64,000 bases of DNA from Bacillus sp. RAR_GA_16 (GCF_020165985.1 NZ_JAIUKZ010000010.1:124001-188000), one strand, 5' to 3'; counted from the first letter of the stretch, positions 51,756 to 61,346 are shown. Notes: generated by a model not told the origin, from the sequence alone. A program made the numbers and translations.

Positions 51756-51785
51756 AAGCCAGGGAGATTCCCTGGCTTGTTTACT
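51756..51785. terminator. Terminator of the cyclase-family gene
   Basis: CAAGCCAGGGA/TCCCTGGCTTG stem with a three-base loop followed by U-rich sequence. Confidence 0.85.
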
Positions 51786-51820
51786 ATTCTAGGATTAATC
51801 TAACCGTCCAGGAGGGTTTC

Positions 51821-52396
51821 ATGAAGTTCTTATCTTCTCTATCAAGAAAATTAAGTTCTCGCCTAACGCCAGGTATGTGCTTCCTCTCTGTGATCATTTT
51901 CGCCCTATTCCTCTTTTTTATTCTGCCAGAAGTATCAGATCGGTCTTATCAAGTTACCAAAACCAGTGATTCTCCTGATGGCTCTTTCTTCTATACGCCA
52001 GAGAAGCTCTATCACGTTGCAGAGCAATATGGAGAAAGCGGAAGAAGCTATTATATTAAAGAGCGATTTAGCTTCGACGTCATCTGGCCGCTCGTTTACT
52101 GGTTCTTTTTAACTACTTCAATTACTGTTATCTATCGGAGTTTAAACACAAAATGGCAACTCCTCAATTTACTTCCCTCTTTCGGTGTATTATTTGATTA
52201 CTTAGAGAATCTATCAACATCCGCTGTGATGTACTTTTATCCGAGTAAAATCCCATTTATCCCATGGGCTGCATCGTTCTTCACATCCATAAAATGGTCA
52301 TGCATCTATGCTAGCTTTATCCTTATCTTGGTTGGCCTTCTCTGGCAGATCATTCTCATTTCCAGAAAATTTGTGTATAAAGTAAAAAACCGCTAA
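51821..52396 (+). CDS. Hypothetical four-span membrane protein, 191 aa
   Basis: GGAGGG lies before the ATG. Hydrophobic segments are seen around residues 20-36, 88-105, 112-130 and 155-180, with a polar loop between the first two (about 50 residues, SPDGSFFYTPEKLYHVAEQYGESGR) that is probably external. The arrangement FDVIWPLVYWFFLTTSITVIYRSL and GVLFDYLENLSTSAVMYFYP recurs in a Bacillus/actinobacterial membrane family I cannot name. Convergent with gnd. Confidence 0.68.
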   Translation: MKFLSSLSRKLSSRLTPGMCFLSVIIFALFLFFILPEVSDRSYQVTKTSDSPDGSFFYTPEKLYHVAEQYGESGRSYYIKERFSFDVIWPLVYWFFLTTSITVIYRSLNTKWQLLNLLPSFGVLFDYLENLSTSAVMYFYPSKIPFIPWAASFFTSIKWSCIYASFILILVGLLWQIILISRKFVYKVKNR

Positions 52397-52429
52397 ACCC
52401 TTCTTGAGGAAGAAAGGTTTAGCGGTTTT
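52385..52429. terminator. Bidirectional terminator
   Basis: AAAACCGCTAAACC/GGTTTAGCGGTTTT arms, a 16-base loop, shared by the convergent membrane-protein and gnd genes. Confidence 0.85.
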
Positions 52430-52438
52430 ATTTAGCTT

Positions 52439-53852
52439 TTAATCTTCAAGCCATTCAGTGTGGAACACACCTTCGCGGTCAATACGCTGGTACGTATGAG
52501 CACCAAAGTAGTCGCGCTGTGCTTGTAAAAGGTTTGCTGGAAGCGTTTCGCTACGATAGCTATCGTAGTAAGCAATTGCGCTTGCAAGACCAGGAACCGG
52601 AATTCCACGCTGTACAGCAAGTGATACGATATCACGAGTTGCGCTCTGATAAGATTCAACGATCTCTTTGAAGTAAGGATCAAGAAGAAGGTTTGTTAAA
52701 CTCGGCTCACGATCATATGCTTCTTTAATGTTTTGTAAGAAACCTGCACGGATAATGCAACCACCGCGGAAGATCATCGCAATTGAGCCGTAATCCAGAT
52801 CCCAGTCATACTCATCAGAAGCATAGCGCATTTGAGCAAATCCTTGTGCGTACGAACAGATCTTACTCATATAGAGAGCTTTACGAATCTTCTCGATTAG
52901 CTCTTCTTTATTACCATCAAACGCTGGTACGTTTGGTCCAGAAAGGAGCTTGCTTGCTTTCACGCGCTCTTCTTTCATTGCTGAAATAAAGCGTGAGAAT
53001 ACAGATTCAGTAATAATGGAAAGCGGTACACCTAGATCAAGCGCACTTTGACTTGTCCATTTACCAGTACCTTTTTGGCCAGCTGTATCAAGAATGACAT
53101 CAACGAGCGCTTTCCCTGTTTCAGGATCTTTCTTTGTAAAGATATCTGCTGTGATTTCAATAAGGTAGCTATCAAGCTCACCTTTATTCCACTCTTTAAA
53201 CACTTCGTGAAGCTCGTCCGTTGATAGACCAAGTACGTTTTTCATCATGTAATAAGCTTCGCCAATTAACTGCATATCACCATACTCAATGCCGTTATGC
53301 ACCATCTTCACATAGTGACCTGCTCCATCTGGACCAATGTAAGTTGTACAAGGAATCGCCATCAACATTTGCAGCAATTGCTTTAAAAATATCTTCAACT
53401 TCGCTAAATGCATCCGGTTGTCCACCAGGCATAATGGAAGGACCATTTAATGCCCCTTCTTCTCCACCTGAAACGCCTGTACCAATAAAGCGAATGCCTT
53501 TTTCTTTCAAGTCTTCACTACGCTTCTGTGTATCTTTAAAGAAGGCATTTCCGCCGTCAATAATAATATCATCTTTATCAAGATGAGGAAGCAACTGATC
53601 AATTGTCGCATCCGTAGGCATACCTGCTTTAACCATTAGCAAGATCTTTCTAGGTGTTTCAAGTGATTGAACGAACTCTTCAATGCTGTATGTATCCTGA
53701 AAGTTTCGTCCCTCAACTTCAGACATCATTTCTTTTGTTTTTTCTCCCGAGCGGTTATACACGGAAACGGAATAGCCACGACTTTCAATATTCATTGCGA
53801 GGTTCTTCCCCATAACGGCTAAACCAATTACACCAATTTGTTGTTTTGACAT
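52439..53852 (-). pseudogene. gnd: 6-phosphogluconate dehydrogenase, decarboxylating, frameshifted at 53353-53357
   Basis: Converts 6-phosphogluconate to ribulose 5-phosphate with NADPH. The N-terminal part from ATG 53852 (GGAGGG upstream) has the NADP motif [19 protein letters not shown], and LLMVKAG, DGGNAFF and GVSGGEEGA blocks. The frame breaks after A-A-N-V-D-G-D. The rest, with [24 protein letters not shown], is in the next frame. Deleting one base at GATTC restores [14 protein letters not shown], a highly conserved run, and gives a 470-residue enzyme of normal length. Probably functional; one of eight GATC-type indels. Confidence 0.93.
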
Positions 53853-54191
53853 CTTATTCCCTCCAACTCTTTTTCCTAAATTTCGTGAACCTACTGCCGC
53901 GAACTTCATGATTTCAAGATACTCATACTTATTAGTATGTGCACCTGCCATTAAGCTAGTCACGCAAACAGCCTGACAGTATGCATTATACGTCTTTCCA
54001 TGAAACCGTGCAAAGATTAGCAACTCAGAAAAAGGGCGTAATCATTGGATTTCGTTCATGTTCTTTCAAGTCAAATTCTTTCCATCCCCTACTTCTACAA
54101 TAAAGAAGGCGCTTTCAATCGTGATCACTGGGAAACATGCCTTATAACGATTATACTTAATAAGATCATGAAGAAAGCGAAGGAGTGAAAG

Positions 54192-54860
54192 ATGATGAAC
54201 GAAAAAAAACTTGCTGGCGAAAAAGCAGCAACCTATGTTCAAGATGGTATGACTGTTGGACTCGGAACTGGGAGTACGGTTTATTGGACGATTCTTGAAG
54301 TGGCCAGGATGGTGAAAAAGGGGATGAACATCACAGGTGTTGCTACATCGAAAAACACAGAAAAACTTGCTCAAGAACATGGTATTCCACTCGTATCACT
54401 TGAAGACGTTTCCTCTATCGACTTAACGATTGATGGGGCTGATGAGCTGACAGAAGATCTCACACTTATTAAAGGAGGCGGAGGCGCCTTACTTCGCGAA
54501 AAAATCATTGCTTATCATTCAACACATATGATTGTAGTTGCTGATTCCAGTAAATACGTCAACAAGCTGGGAGCTTTTCCTCTACCCGTGGAAATCACTC
54601 CTTTTGGTTATGCAAAAACAGTAAATGCGATTAAGAAATTGGGCTGTGACGTGTCACTTCGTAAAGAGAAAGACTCACTCTTTCTAACAGATAATGGGAA
54701 TTACATTGTGGATTGCTCGTTCGGTGAAATTGACTACCCATCCACACTCCACGATCGCTTAAATCAACTTCCAGGAGTTGTCGAGAACGGACTGTTTATT
54801 GGTTATGCAGCTAAAGCCATTATTGGGCAAGAAAATACGATTACATATGTTGAAAATTAG
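54192..54860 (+). CDS. rpiA: Ribose-5-phosphate isomerase A
   Basis: Interconverts ribulose 5-phosphate and ribose 5-phosphate. The 222-residue protein has the RpiA landmarks: VGLGTGSTVYWTI near residue 22 (phosphate loop), SSIDLTIDGADELTEDLTLIKGGGGALLREKI (catalytic Asp and Glu region), and VVADSSKYVNKLG. GAAGGAG precedes ATG codons at 54192 and 54195. Divergent from gnd across a 339-base gap that holds a TATACT-type -10 but no other gene that I see. Confidence 0.93.
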   Translation: MMNEKKLAGEKAATYVQDGMTVGLGTGSTVYWTILEVARMVKKGMNITGVATSKNTEKLAQEHGIPLVSLEDVSSIDLTIDGADELTEDLTLIKGGGGALLREKIIAYHSTHMIVVADSSKYVNKLGAFPLPVEITPFGYAKTVNAIKKLGCDVSLRKEKDSLFLTDNGNYIVDCSFGEIDYPSTLHDRLNQLPGVVENGLFIGYAAKAIIGQENTITYVEN

Positions 54861-54892
54861 AAAAAAGCGCTCGGCTATTCAAGCCGGGCGCT
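54861..54892 (-). terminator. Terminator of the second usp gene
   Basis: AGCGCCCGGCT/AGCCGAGCGCT stem (one U-G pair) and a minus-strand U run immediately past the usp stop; it also follows rpiA. Confidence 0.8.
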
Positions 54893-54898
54893 CATTCA

Positions 54899-55333
54899 TT
54901 ATTTAACGATTAAAACAGGACAATGCGATCGTTGAAGTACAGCGTGACTAACGCTTCCAAGGAACCATTCTCGTAAGCCATTCAGTCCTCTACTCCCCAT
55001 AATAATAAGATCACGGTCGTTTTCATCTGCATATTCGACTATTTCGTTCCCAGGGTTGCCTTCTAGAACCTTAGTTTTCACCTTATGATTTGGTAGCTGT
55101 ACAGATAGCTTCTCACTAATTCCTGCTAACATATCAACGGCTTCTTTTCTTAGTTCATTCAGTATACTCGCATAAACGAGGGCAGAGCTAATCTGAGCAG
55201 TTGGATTTAAAGCCGTAACCACATCAATTTCAAGTGCCTCATTTTCTTTGCCCATGGCTATAGCTTCATTAAGTGCCTTAATGCTTAATTCAGATCCATC
55301 AAAAGCAACAAGGATTTTACTATATTTTTTCAT
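54899..55333 (-). CDS. Universal stress protein, UspA family
   Basis: A 144-residue UspA domain: ILVAFDGSELSIKALNEAI at the start and G-S-R-G-L-N-G-L-R-E-W-F-L-G-S-V-S-H near residue 120, the ATP-binding G-2x-G-9x-G-S(S/T). Paralogue of the gene at 39199 with modest similarity. GGGAGGAG ribosome site. Monocistronic; next to a nucleobase permease gene. Confidence 0.88.
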   Translation of the reverse strand: MKKYSKILVAFDGSELSIKALNEAIAMGKENEALEIDVVTALNPTAQISSALVYASILNELRKEAVDMLAGISEKLSVQLPNHKVKTKVLEGNPGNEIVEYADENDRDLIIMGSRGLNGLREWFLGSVSHAVLQRSHCPVLIVK

Positions 55334-55397
55334 CTCAACATTCTCCTCCCCTGATCTGATTTCAGCTTACCATGTTAACGATACAAGTCCTGTGACA

Positions 55398-56678
55398 TTA
55401 ATCACGGTTCTTTTTGAAAAGGAGCTGCTCTGTGAATATCGCCGTAATGGAGCCAAGAATCAGACCGTTATTTAAAATCGAAGCGGCAATAGGCGGGGCT
55501 TGTTGAAAAGCTTCCGGCGGGATAAACATCGTGCCAATCCCAACCATAAAGGAAATGCCTATTATAAATGGTTTTCCCTCAGATTCATCCTTTTTAAACT
55601 CGTTAAAAGCAATCCCGACCATATTCACGAAAACAATGAAAATAACAGCATAGCCAACCGGTTCAGGTAAAGCTGCAAAAAACGCCATTAACGCTGGGAA
55701 TAAGCTGATGACGATAATGAATCCACTTCCTAGAATGAATGGAAGCTTTCGTTTCAATCCTGTCGTTAAAATAAACCCTGCCGCTCCTGAGATTGGCACA
55801 CTTCCCACTGCTGAAAAGACCCCTCCTAACAATTGATTAATTCCAGAAATGAACCCCGCCTGCCGGTATCGGCCCATAGGCTTTGTGTTTGATAACTTAT
55901 TTAATACTTCTTCTACGACTCGAATACTTGCGATCATATTCGTAAGAAGAAGAAGCGTCACAAGTACTGCCGTCATAATTATGCCAGAATCCCAGGCTGG
56001 ATAACCAAATGCAAAAATCTCAGGAAGCTGGATCACTCCTCCTTCAGGAAGAACCACGGGCTTCGCTAACCCCAGAACCGCAAAGACGATCCATCCAAAA
56101 ATTAAGATAATCAGGATGCTGTATTGTTGAATCATCGCTGGCATCGATCTCGAAAACCAGATGGACACAGCGACAAGAAGCAACGATAGACCAGCAATTC
56201 GAAGGTCGATTCCTTCTTTTAGATACCCAACTCCCATCATTCCATTAAGAAAGGAGCCGCTTAGTTGTGCGACAAGAAGAAGAAGATAGATTCCTGTCAC
56301 AACCGGGGTAAAAAGACGGGATAACTTCTCCACTAAACCAAATGCACTAAGGAGAATAAAAATAACTCCGCTTGCGATCATCGCTAGCTCAAGTGCTTGC
56401 AAAGTCTCTATCTCAGAACCAAACAATGTGGAGCTTAATCCTGCATAAAGAACAAAGACCCCCCACCATAATCCTGCTGGTCCCTCATTAATCGGTAAAC
56501 GGTGACCGAGCGTCGCCTGTAAAATCCCAGCGATACCTAGGACAAACATCGTTCTTTGAACAAATCCTGCTGCCATAGCAGGATCTAAATGAAATAAGCT
56601 TGCAATGGCTACCGGAGCCACGATGGAACCTGCAATCATAAAAATCGCCCACTGAAGGGCAGATAACGTATTACGCAT
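55398..56678 (-). CDS. Nucleobase:cation symporter-2 type purine/pyrimidine permease
   Basis: A 426-residue integral membrane protein with about 12-14 spans. The NCS2 features include LPINEGPAGLWWG near residue 60 and, in the second half, GGVFSAVGSVPISGAAGFILTTG, which corresponds to the substrate-region N-S/G-x-x-x-x-T-x-S block of uracil/xanthine carriers. The sequence is closest in style to B. subtilis YwdJ. Substrate undetermined. Ends before a usp gene; preceded by a divergent AzgA-type permease, so both may serve nucleobase uptake. Confidence 0.78.
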   Translation of the reverse strand: MRNTLSALQWAIFMIAGSIVAPVAIASLFHLDPAMAAGFVQRTMFVLGIAGILQATLGHRLPINEGPAGLWWGVFVLYAGLSSTLFGSEIETLQALELAMIASGVIFILLSAFGLVEKLSRLFTPVVTGIYLLLLVAQLSGSFLNGMMGVGYLKEGIDLRIAGLSLLLVAVSIWFSRSMPAMIQQYSILIILIFGWIVFAVLGLAKPVVLPEGGVIQLPEIFAFGYPAWDSGIIMTAVLVTLLLLTNMIASIRVVEEVLNKLSNTKPMGRYRQAGFISGINQLLGGVFSAVGSVPISGAAGFILTTGLKRKLPFILGSGFIIVISLFPALMAFFAALPEPVGYAVIFIVFVNMVGIAFNEFKKDESEGKPFIIGISFMVGIGTMFIPPEAFQQAPPIAASILNNGLILGSITAIFTEQLLFKKNRD

Positions 56679-56863
56679 GTAAAAGCCTTCTTTCTTCTAA
56701 ACAATTTATGTACACGTATTCATCTTATCAAAGCGATCCACGAAGGTCATTACGTATTTTTCCACTATAAAAACATCCCTTGCTCTGCTATACTATTTTA
56801 TTGGTGATTTGATTTTTCAAATACACGGGTGGGAGAGGGAAACACAAGTAAGAAGGGAATAAA

Positions 56864-58138
56864 GTGAAAACGAAAATTCATTTTGATTTTCAGGCTCACG
56901 ATACTTCACTGAAAAAAGAAATTCTTGCCGGCATTACGTCATTTTTTACAATTGTTTATATTGCAGCGGTTAACGCGTCAATCCTTGCTGATGCAGGAAT
57001 TCCTTTTGAAGCAGGAATGATTGCAACAGTCCTGACGTCAGTGGTCGGCTGCCTGTTAATTGGTTTTTATGCAAATGCACCAATCATTCTCGTTCCGGGA
57101 ATGGGTGTGAATGCGTTCTTTACGTATACAATGGTTGAATCAATGGGATTGAGCTGGGAGGTGGCACTCGCTTCGGTGTTCGTTGCAGGCATTTTGTTTG
57201 CGATCACAGCTTTTACTCCGCTGTCCAGCGTCCTTTCAAAGGCCATCCCGCACTCACTGAAAGAAGCCATTACCGTTGGAATTGGTTTATTTCTTACATT
57301 TATAGGTCTACAAAAAGGTGGCATTGTGATATCAAGCGACTCCACTTTTGTAGCACTTGGAAATCTTGGATCGGCTCATGTTATGGCTACACTTGCAACG
57401 CTAGCACTTGCTGCCATCCTATTTATTCGAAATGTGAAAGGGCATTTTCTGATCAGTATGTTAGCAGGAACTGCACTTGCCTGGGCACTAGGATTGATTG
57501 AAACAGGCCAAAAAACGAACTTCTCATTCTCGTCGTATGGATCGGTATTCGCTGCGATGTCATTCGATGACATTCTCATGCTTCCATTCTGGATCGCCAC
57601 TTTCTCAATGGCAATGATTCTTGTTTTTGAGAACATGGGTTTGTTAACTGGATTACTACCGGATCAGCGAAAGTTTGCTAAGTCTTACCAAGCAAATGCA
57701 ATTTCAGCTATTTCATCTGGTCTTTTCGGTACAAGTCCAACCGTTTCGACTGTCGAAAGTGCCTCAGGAATATCCGCTGGTGGCCGAACAGGATTGACAG
57801 CTATTACAACGGGGTTATTGTTCTTAACATCGCTCTTCTTTATCCCTATTTTCAAAATCATACCAGACTCGGCTATTGCGCCAGTACTGATTATTATTGG
57901 CGGTCTGATGATTACATCGATCCAAAACATTTCCTTACAGGATTTTTCTGAAGGATTTCCTGCCTTCTTGATCATCGTGATGATTCCGCTCACCTACAGC
58001 ATTGTGGACGGCATCGCCTTTGGTTTCATTGCTTATCCATTCTTAAAAATCGCATTAGGAAAAGGGAAAGAAGTACCTGTGCCGATGTACATTATCGCAA
58101 GTCTATTTTTTATTAACTTTTTCTTACACACCATCTAG
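56864..58138 (+). CDS. AzgA-family guanine/hypoxanthine permease (PbuG/PbuO-like)
   Basis: A 424-residue permease with about 12 spans: KKEILAGITSFFTIVYIAAVNASILADAG at the start, then PGMGVNAFFTYTMV, and in the second half GLFGTSPTVSTVESASGISAGGRTGLTAI, the AzgA signature. Imports hypoxanthine, guanine or adenine with protons. The start is GTG with AAGGGAA upstream. No purine riboswitch is seen in the 185-base leader. Divergent from the NCS2 permease at 55398. Confidence 0.85.
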   Translation: MKTKIHFDFQAHDTSLKKEILAGITSFFTIVYIAAVNASILADAGIPFEAGMIATVLTSVVGCLLIGFYANAPIILVPGMGVNAFFTYTMVESMGLSWEVALASVFVAGILFAITAFTPLSSVLSKAIPHSLKEAITVGIGLFLTFIGLQKGGIVISSDSTFVALGNLGSAHVMATLATLALAAILFIRNVKGHFLISMLAGTALAWALGLIETGQKTNFSFSSYGSVFAAMSFDDILMLPFWIATFSMAMILVFENMGLLTGLLPDQRKFAKSYQANAISAISSGLFGTSPTVSTVESASGISAGGRTGLTAITTGLLFLTSLFFIPIFKIIPDSAIAPVLIIIGGLMITSIQNISLQDFSEGFPAFLIIVMIPLTYSIVDGIAFGFIAYPFLKIALGKGKEVPVPMYIIASLFFINFFLHTI

Positions 58139-58156
58139 AGAGTAAGAAAAATTCAA

Positions 58157-58191
58157 AAACCTCCTTGATCTTCATTCAAGGAGGTTTTTTC
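58157..58191. terminator. Terminator of the AzgA permease gene
   Basis: AAAACCTCCTTGA/TCAAGGAGGTTTT arms with a seven-base loop and U run. Confidence 0.85.
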
Positions 58192-58229
58192 CATTTCATT
58201 CGATCTTTTCTATGATATGCTAAGTTCTG

Positions 58230-59081
58230 GTGATGACTATGGCATTTGTAAAACAAACTGGTTTTATCCTTCTTTTCTTCGTTCTGATGGGCTGTCAGGT
58301 ACAACAAGCAGATAACCTGCCACTGCTAGATACGACGAATATGAAAAGATCTGTTCCTTCATTTCTTGAGGAAAATAATAAGGAACAACTCATATCGAAA
58401 TACGAAAACAAACCCCCAACTGAATTTGGTGAAAATGTAGCAGGTGTTTACACCCATTTTCGTACATCCAAAAAGGAAATCGCCTTAACGTTTGATGCAT
58501 GTGGAGGGCCTCACGGAAATGGTGTTGATGAGGCATTGATCTCATATTTAAAAGAAAATCAAGTGCCTTCCACCCTGTTTATTAACAGCCGATGGATTGA
58601 TCAAAACGCCGCTATCTTCCAAGAGCTTGCTCGTGACCCGCTCTTTCAAATTGAAAATCACGGCACACATCACAAGCCTCTCTCTGTGAACGGGGAGTCA
58701 GCCTGGGGCATTTCTGGGACAGCCTCGGTAAAAGAAGTCATTGAAGAAATGAAAGAGAATCAAAGGAAAATCCAAAGATTAACTGGTGAAACACCGACAT
58801 TTTTCCGTTCAGGAACAGCTTACTATGATGACGTAGCCGTTCAAATCGCTCAAGAACTTGACGTTCAAATTGTGAATTACACCATACTTGGAGATGCCGG
58901 CGCAACTTATACCGCCAAACAGGTGAACGATGCTCTGTTGCAAGCACAACCCGGAGACATTGCTCTTCTTCATATGAATCAACCGACTAGCGGTACGGCT
59001 GAAGGAGTGAAAAAAGCAGTACCCTTCTTACAGAAAAAGGGCTACACCTTTGTTCAACTTCACTCCCAAAATTTGCAGTGA
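58230..59081 (+). CDS. Polysaccharide deacetylase-type lipoprotein
   Basis: A 283-residue exported protein. The signal peptide ends L-M-G-C, so probably lipid-anchored. The NodB domain starts near residue 75: TFDACGG (one acidic ligand rather than the usual D-D), NHGTHHKPLS (H-x-x-x-H metal site), FRSGTAYYDDVAV, and HMNQP near the C-terminus. The modified first motif is also seen in some active members. It may deacetylate peptidoglycan or another cell-wall glycan. The ribosome site for the GTG at 58230 is weak, so the exact start is uncertain. Confidence 0.8.
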   Translation: MMTMAFVKQTGFILLFFVLMGCQVQQADNLPLLDTTNMKRSVPSFLEENNKEQLISKYENKPPTEFGENVAGVYTHFRTSKKEIALTFDACGGPHGNGVDEALISYLKENQVPSTLFINSRWIDQNAAIFQELARDPLFQIENHGTHHKPLSVNGESAWGISGTASVKEVIEEMKENQRKIQRLTGETPTFFRSGTAYYDDVAVQIAQELDVQIVNYTILGDAGATYTAKQVNDALLQAQPGDIALLHMNQPTSGTAEGVKKAVPFLQKKGYTFVQLHSQNLQ

Positions 59082-59141
59082 GTACATTTTCTTTAGGAGG
59101 CCACCTTATGAATGAACACAATTATAAGGGGTGAAAAACTC

Positions 59142-59261
59142 ATGAGTCAGTCGAAAGGACAACGTGAAAGACAATTTCGCAAAAGAAAAGAAGCGCAAAA
59201 TCCACATGGTAAAATTAAATCATTAGAGCAGCTTTCCAATGAAACCGCGAATAAGCCTTAG
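59142..59261 (+). CDS. Small basic protein, 39 aa
   Basis: The ATG at 59142 has AAGGGGTG upstream. The product MSQSKGQRERQFRKRKEAQNPHGKIKSLEQLSNE... is strongly basic at the N-terminus and contains Q-N-P-H-G-K-(I/V)-K-S-L, a run shared with short Bacillus proteins (DUF6254-like, from memory). Possibly RNA- or DNA-binding or a small spore protein; unproven. A short frame of eight codons precedes it. Confidence 0.6.
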   Translation: MSQSKGQRERQFRKRKEAQNPHGKIKSLEQLSNETANKP

Positions 59262-59326
59262 CTTATGACATTAGATTAAACTCCTCTTAATTCGGGTAAA
59301 GGGTTGGACGAAAGGAGTTTAGCCAT

Positions 59327-59533
59327 ATGAATGAAATGACGATCTCTGTAGCAGGTATGAAGGGTGAGAACTGCATTCAGAAAATCGAATCCGCCCTTCT
59401 CTCTCTAAACGGAATTGAACGTGCATTAGCCGATCTTAAAGAAGAAACGGTCACGATTTTATTTGACGAAGAAGCTGTTGAGCAATCGACAATAATGCAA
59501 ACAATTGAAGAAGCAGGTTATCAACCTGCTTAA
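59327..59533 (+). CDS. HMA-domain protein lacking one metal cysteine, 68 aa
   Basis: A single ferredoxin-like heavy-metal-associated domain: TISVAGMKGENCIQKIESALLSLNGIERALADLKEETVTILFDEEAVEQSTIMQTIEEAGYQ. In CopZ-type carriers the loop is G-M-x-C-x-x-C; here the first cysteine is replaced (G-M-K-G-E-N-C), so classical two-cysteine copper binding is lost. Fold, length and AAAGGAG ribosome site are otherwise normal. Perhaps a partner-binding or low-affinity variant. No copper genes are adjacent. Confidence 0.8.
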   Translation: MNEMTISVAGMKGENCIQKIESALLSLNGIERALADLKEETVTILFDEEAVEQSTIMQTIEEAGYQPA

Positions 59534-59537
59534 CACG

Positions 59538-59569
59538 AAAAGAACCTGCAACGTGCAGGTTCTTTTTTA
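59538..59569. terminator. Terminator of the HMA-protein gene
   Basis: AAGAACCTGCA/TGCAGGTTCTT stem with a three-base loop and U run. Confidence 0.85.
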
Positions 59570-59696
59570 TGTCAAAATGAAACAACTTTTTTCAAAATCA
59601 CTTGAATTATTTCCGACAAACTTTCATTTTTCGCAATGCGTGGGTGTTACTCTATAACTATCCGTTTAGAATTAGTTAACGAAAGGGGTAACGGAC

Positions 59697-60500
59697 TTGG
59701 AGCAGCCTAAATTAAATACGGAAGATATTCGCCCTCTGATTCCACTACACGATCCACCGCCAACAGTAGAAGAACACAATCATTTAATTCAACAATTGGA
59801 AACGTTAGCTTATGAAAATCAAGCTTTAAGCAACGTACGTCATCTTGTAGCGGGCGTGGCCCATGAAATTAAAAACCCTCTTACGATTATGAAAGGGTTC
59901 CTACAACTCATTAAACCTGACCTTGAAAAGTTGCACAAAAGTGAGATAGCCGATTTATTATTAGCTGAAATTCAACGCACGACCATTCTAGTGGAAGAGT
60001 TTCTTCAGGTCGCTCGACCAGCAAAACAAACAACAGAGCGTATCGACCTTATCGCTTTCCTTAAAGATATGCTCCTCCTATTCCAAAGTGAAGCAAAATT
60101 AAGTAAATGCGAACTAACCAACAATCTCCAAAAATTCAAACAACCGATTGAGGTTATGATGAATCATGGGCAGTTAAAGCAGGTTTTTTTAAATGTTATA
60201 AAAAACGGGATTGAAGCGATCCGTATCACGAATCAAATGGATGGGGTCATCTCATTATCAGTCCGTCAACATTTTCAATTTGTAACAATCGACATACGAG
60301 ACAACGGGATTGGAATGGACGCTTCTACACAAGCTAGCGTTTTTAATCCGTTTTACACAACAAAAGAAAAAGGAACCGGCCTTGGCCTGTTCCTTAGCAA
60401 ACAAATTATACAAAATCATAATGGGTCGATGAAAGTGAAAAGTTCTCCTTTGTTCGGTACAACTTTCTCTATTCAACTGCCTTTGTTTCACTCGACTTAA
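59697..60500 (+). CDS. Soluble sensor histidine kinase without PAS domain
   Basis: A 267-residue kinase core: about 55 residues of N-terminal helix, HisKA with GVAHEIKNPLTIMKGFLQLI (phospho-acceptor histidine), and HATPase_c with NVIKNGIEA, DNGIGM and GTGLGLFL. There is no membrane span and no sensing domain, unusual for the KinA-like family to which the HisKA belongs. It starts at TTG with AAAGGGG upstream. It could act downstream of another sensor through heterodimers. Convergent with the YihY gene, overlapping by four bases. Confidence 0.83.
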   Translation: MEQPKLNTEDIRPLIPLHDPPPTVEEHNHLIQQLETLAYENQALSNVRHLVAGVAHEIKNPLTIMKGFLQLIKPDLEKLHKSEIADLLLAEIQRTTILVEEFLQVARPAKQTTERIDLIAFLKDMLLLFQSEAKLSKCELTNNLQKFKQPIEVMMNHGQLKQVFLNVIKNGIEAIRITNQMDGVISLSVRQHFQFVTIDIRDNGIGMDASTQASVFNPFYTTKEKGTGLGLFLSKQIIQNHNGSMKVKSSPLFGTTFSIQLPLFHST

Positions 60501-61346
60501 AAACCAATTTGCTCCTGATCACTTACACTGGCATTTCGCTTCGTTTTGTGAAGAAGCGCATTCACCTCTCCGCCGATGAGCAGAATAATGCCCGTTAAGT
60601 AAAACCATAGCATCAGGATAATAACACCACCAAGACTTCCATAAGTCGCTGAATAATTCCCGAAATTGCTTACGTAGAAAGCAAATGCTAGGGAAATCAC
60701 CTGCCAACCTACGGTTGCAATGAGTGCTCCAATAATCACTTCTTTAAATGGAAAATGTTTATTTGGTGCAAAGCGATATAACGCAGCAAGGATGCATGCC
60801 ATAATTGCCACAGCAATGACCCATCGAAGAATACGGAAGAGAATTTCCGTTGAGCTCGGCAAGTTCAGAGCCGATGTGACGACATCAATAATCACATCTC
60901 CAAAAACAGGTAGTACGAGCGTGACAATAAAGACAAGCACAAGTCCAATCGTAAGAACAATGGAAAGAAGCCGTGCTTTAATAAAAGATCTTGTTTCGTC
61001 CACATCATACGCAAGATTTAATGCTCTCATTAAAGCCATCATACCGTTTGAAGCTGACCAGATTGTGCCAAGTATCCCGACTGTTAATAACCCGCCCTGC
61101 GGCTCACTAATGATGGAGAGAACATTATCTTGCAGGATGCTCCCTGTCTCACCGGGAGCATACTTTGTTAGAAAACTCACCGCTTCCTGCTTGTCAATGG
61201 ACAGGTAAGGAAGGATTGAGAGAATAAGAATAAGTAATGGAAAAATCGATAACATAAAATAATAGGCCAATTCAGCTGCAAGACTTGTAACGCGATTCCT
61301 CACCTATTTCTTTTCCAAGCTTTTTGACAAATGTTAATCCTGCCAT
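60497..61346 (-). pseudogene. YihY/BrkB-family inner-membrane protein, frameshifted at 61294-61298
   Basis: The ATG at 61346 has AAAGGAG upstream and reads M-A-G-L-T-F-V-K-K-L-G-K-E-I-G-E before the frame breaks. The rest, from RVTSLAAELAYYFMLSIFPLLILILS, is in the next frame and contains the YihY pattern with six membrane spans and GGVIILMLWFYLTGIILLIGGEVNALL near the end. Deleting one base at GATTC restores G-E-D-R-V-T-S-L-A-A-E-L-A-Y-Y-F and gives about 282 residues. Formerly called RNase BN by mistake; function unknown. One of eight GATC-type indels. Confidence 0.87.

Noticed and set aside
56679-56863. Purine riboswitch before the AzgA-type permease
   Set aside because: None of the conserved riboswitch core (paired loops with the TATA and GGATATGG-like segments) can be found in this leader.
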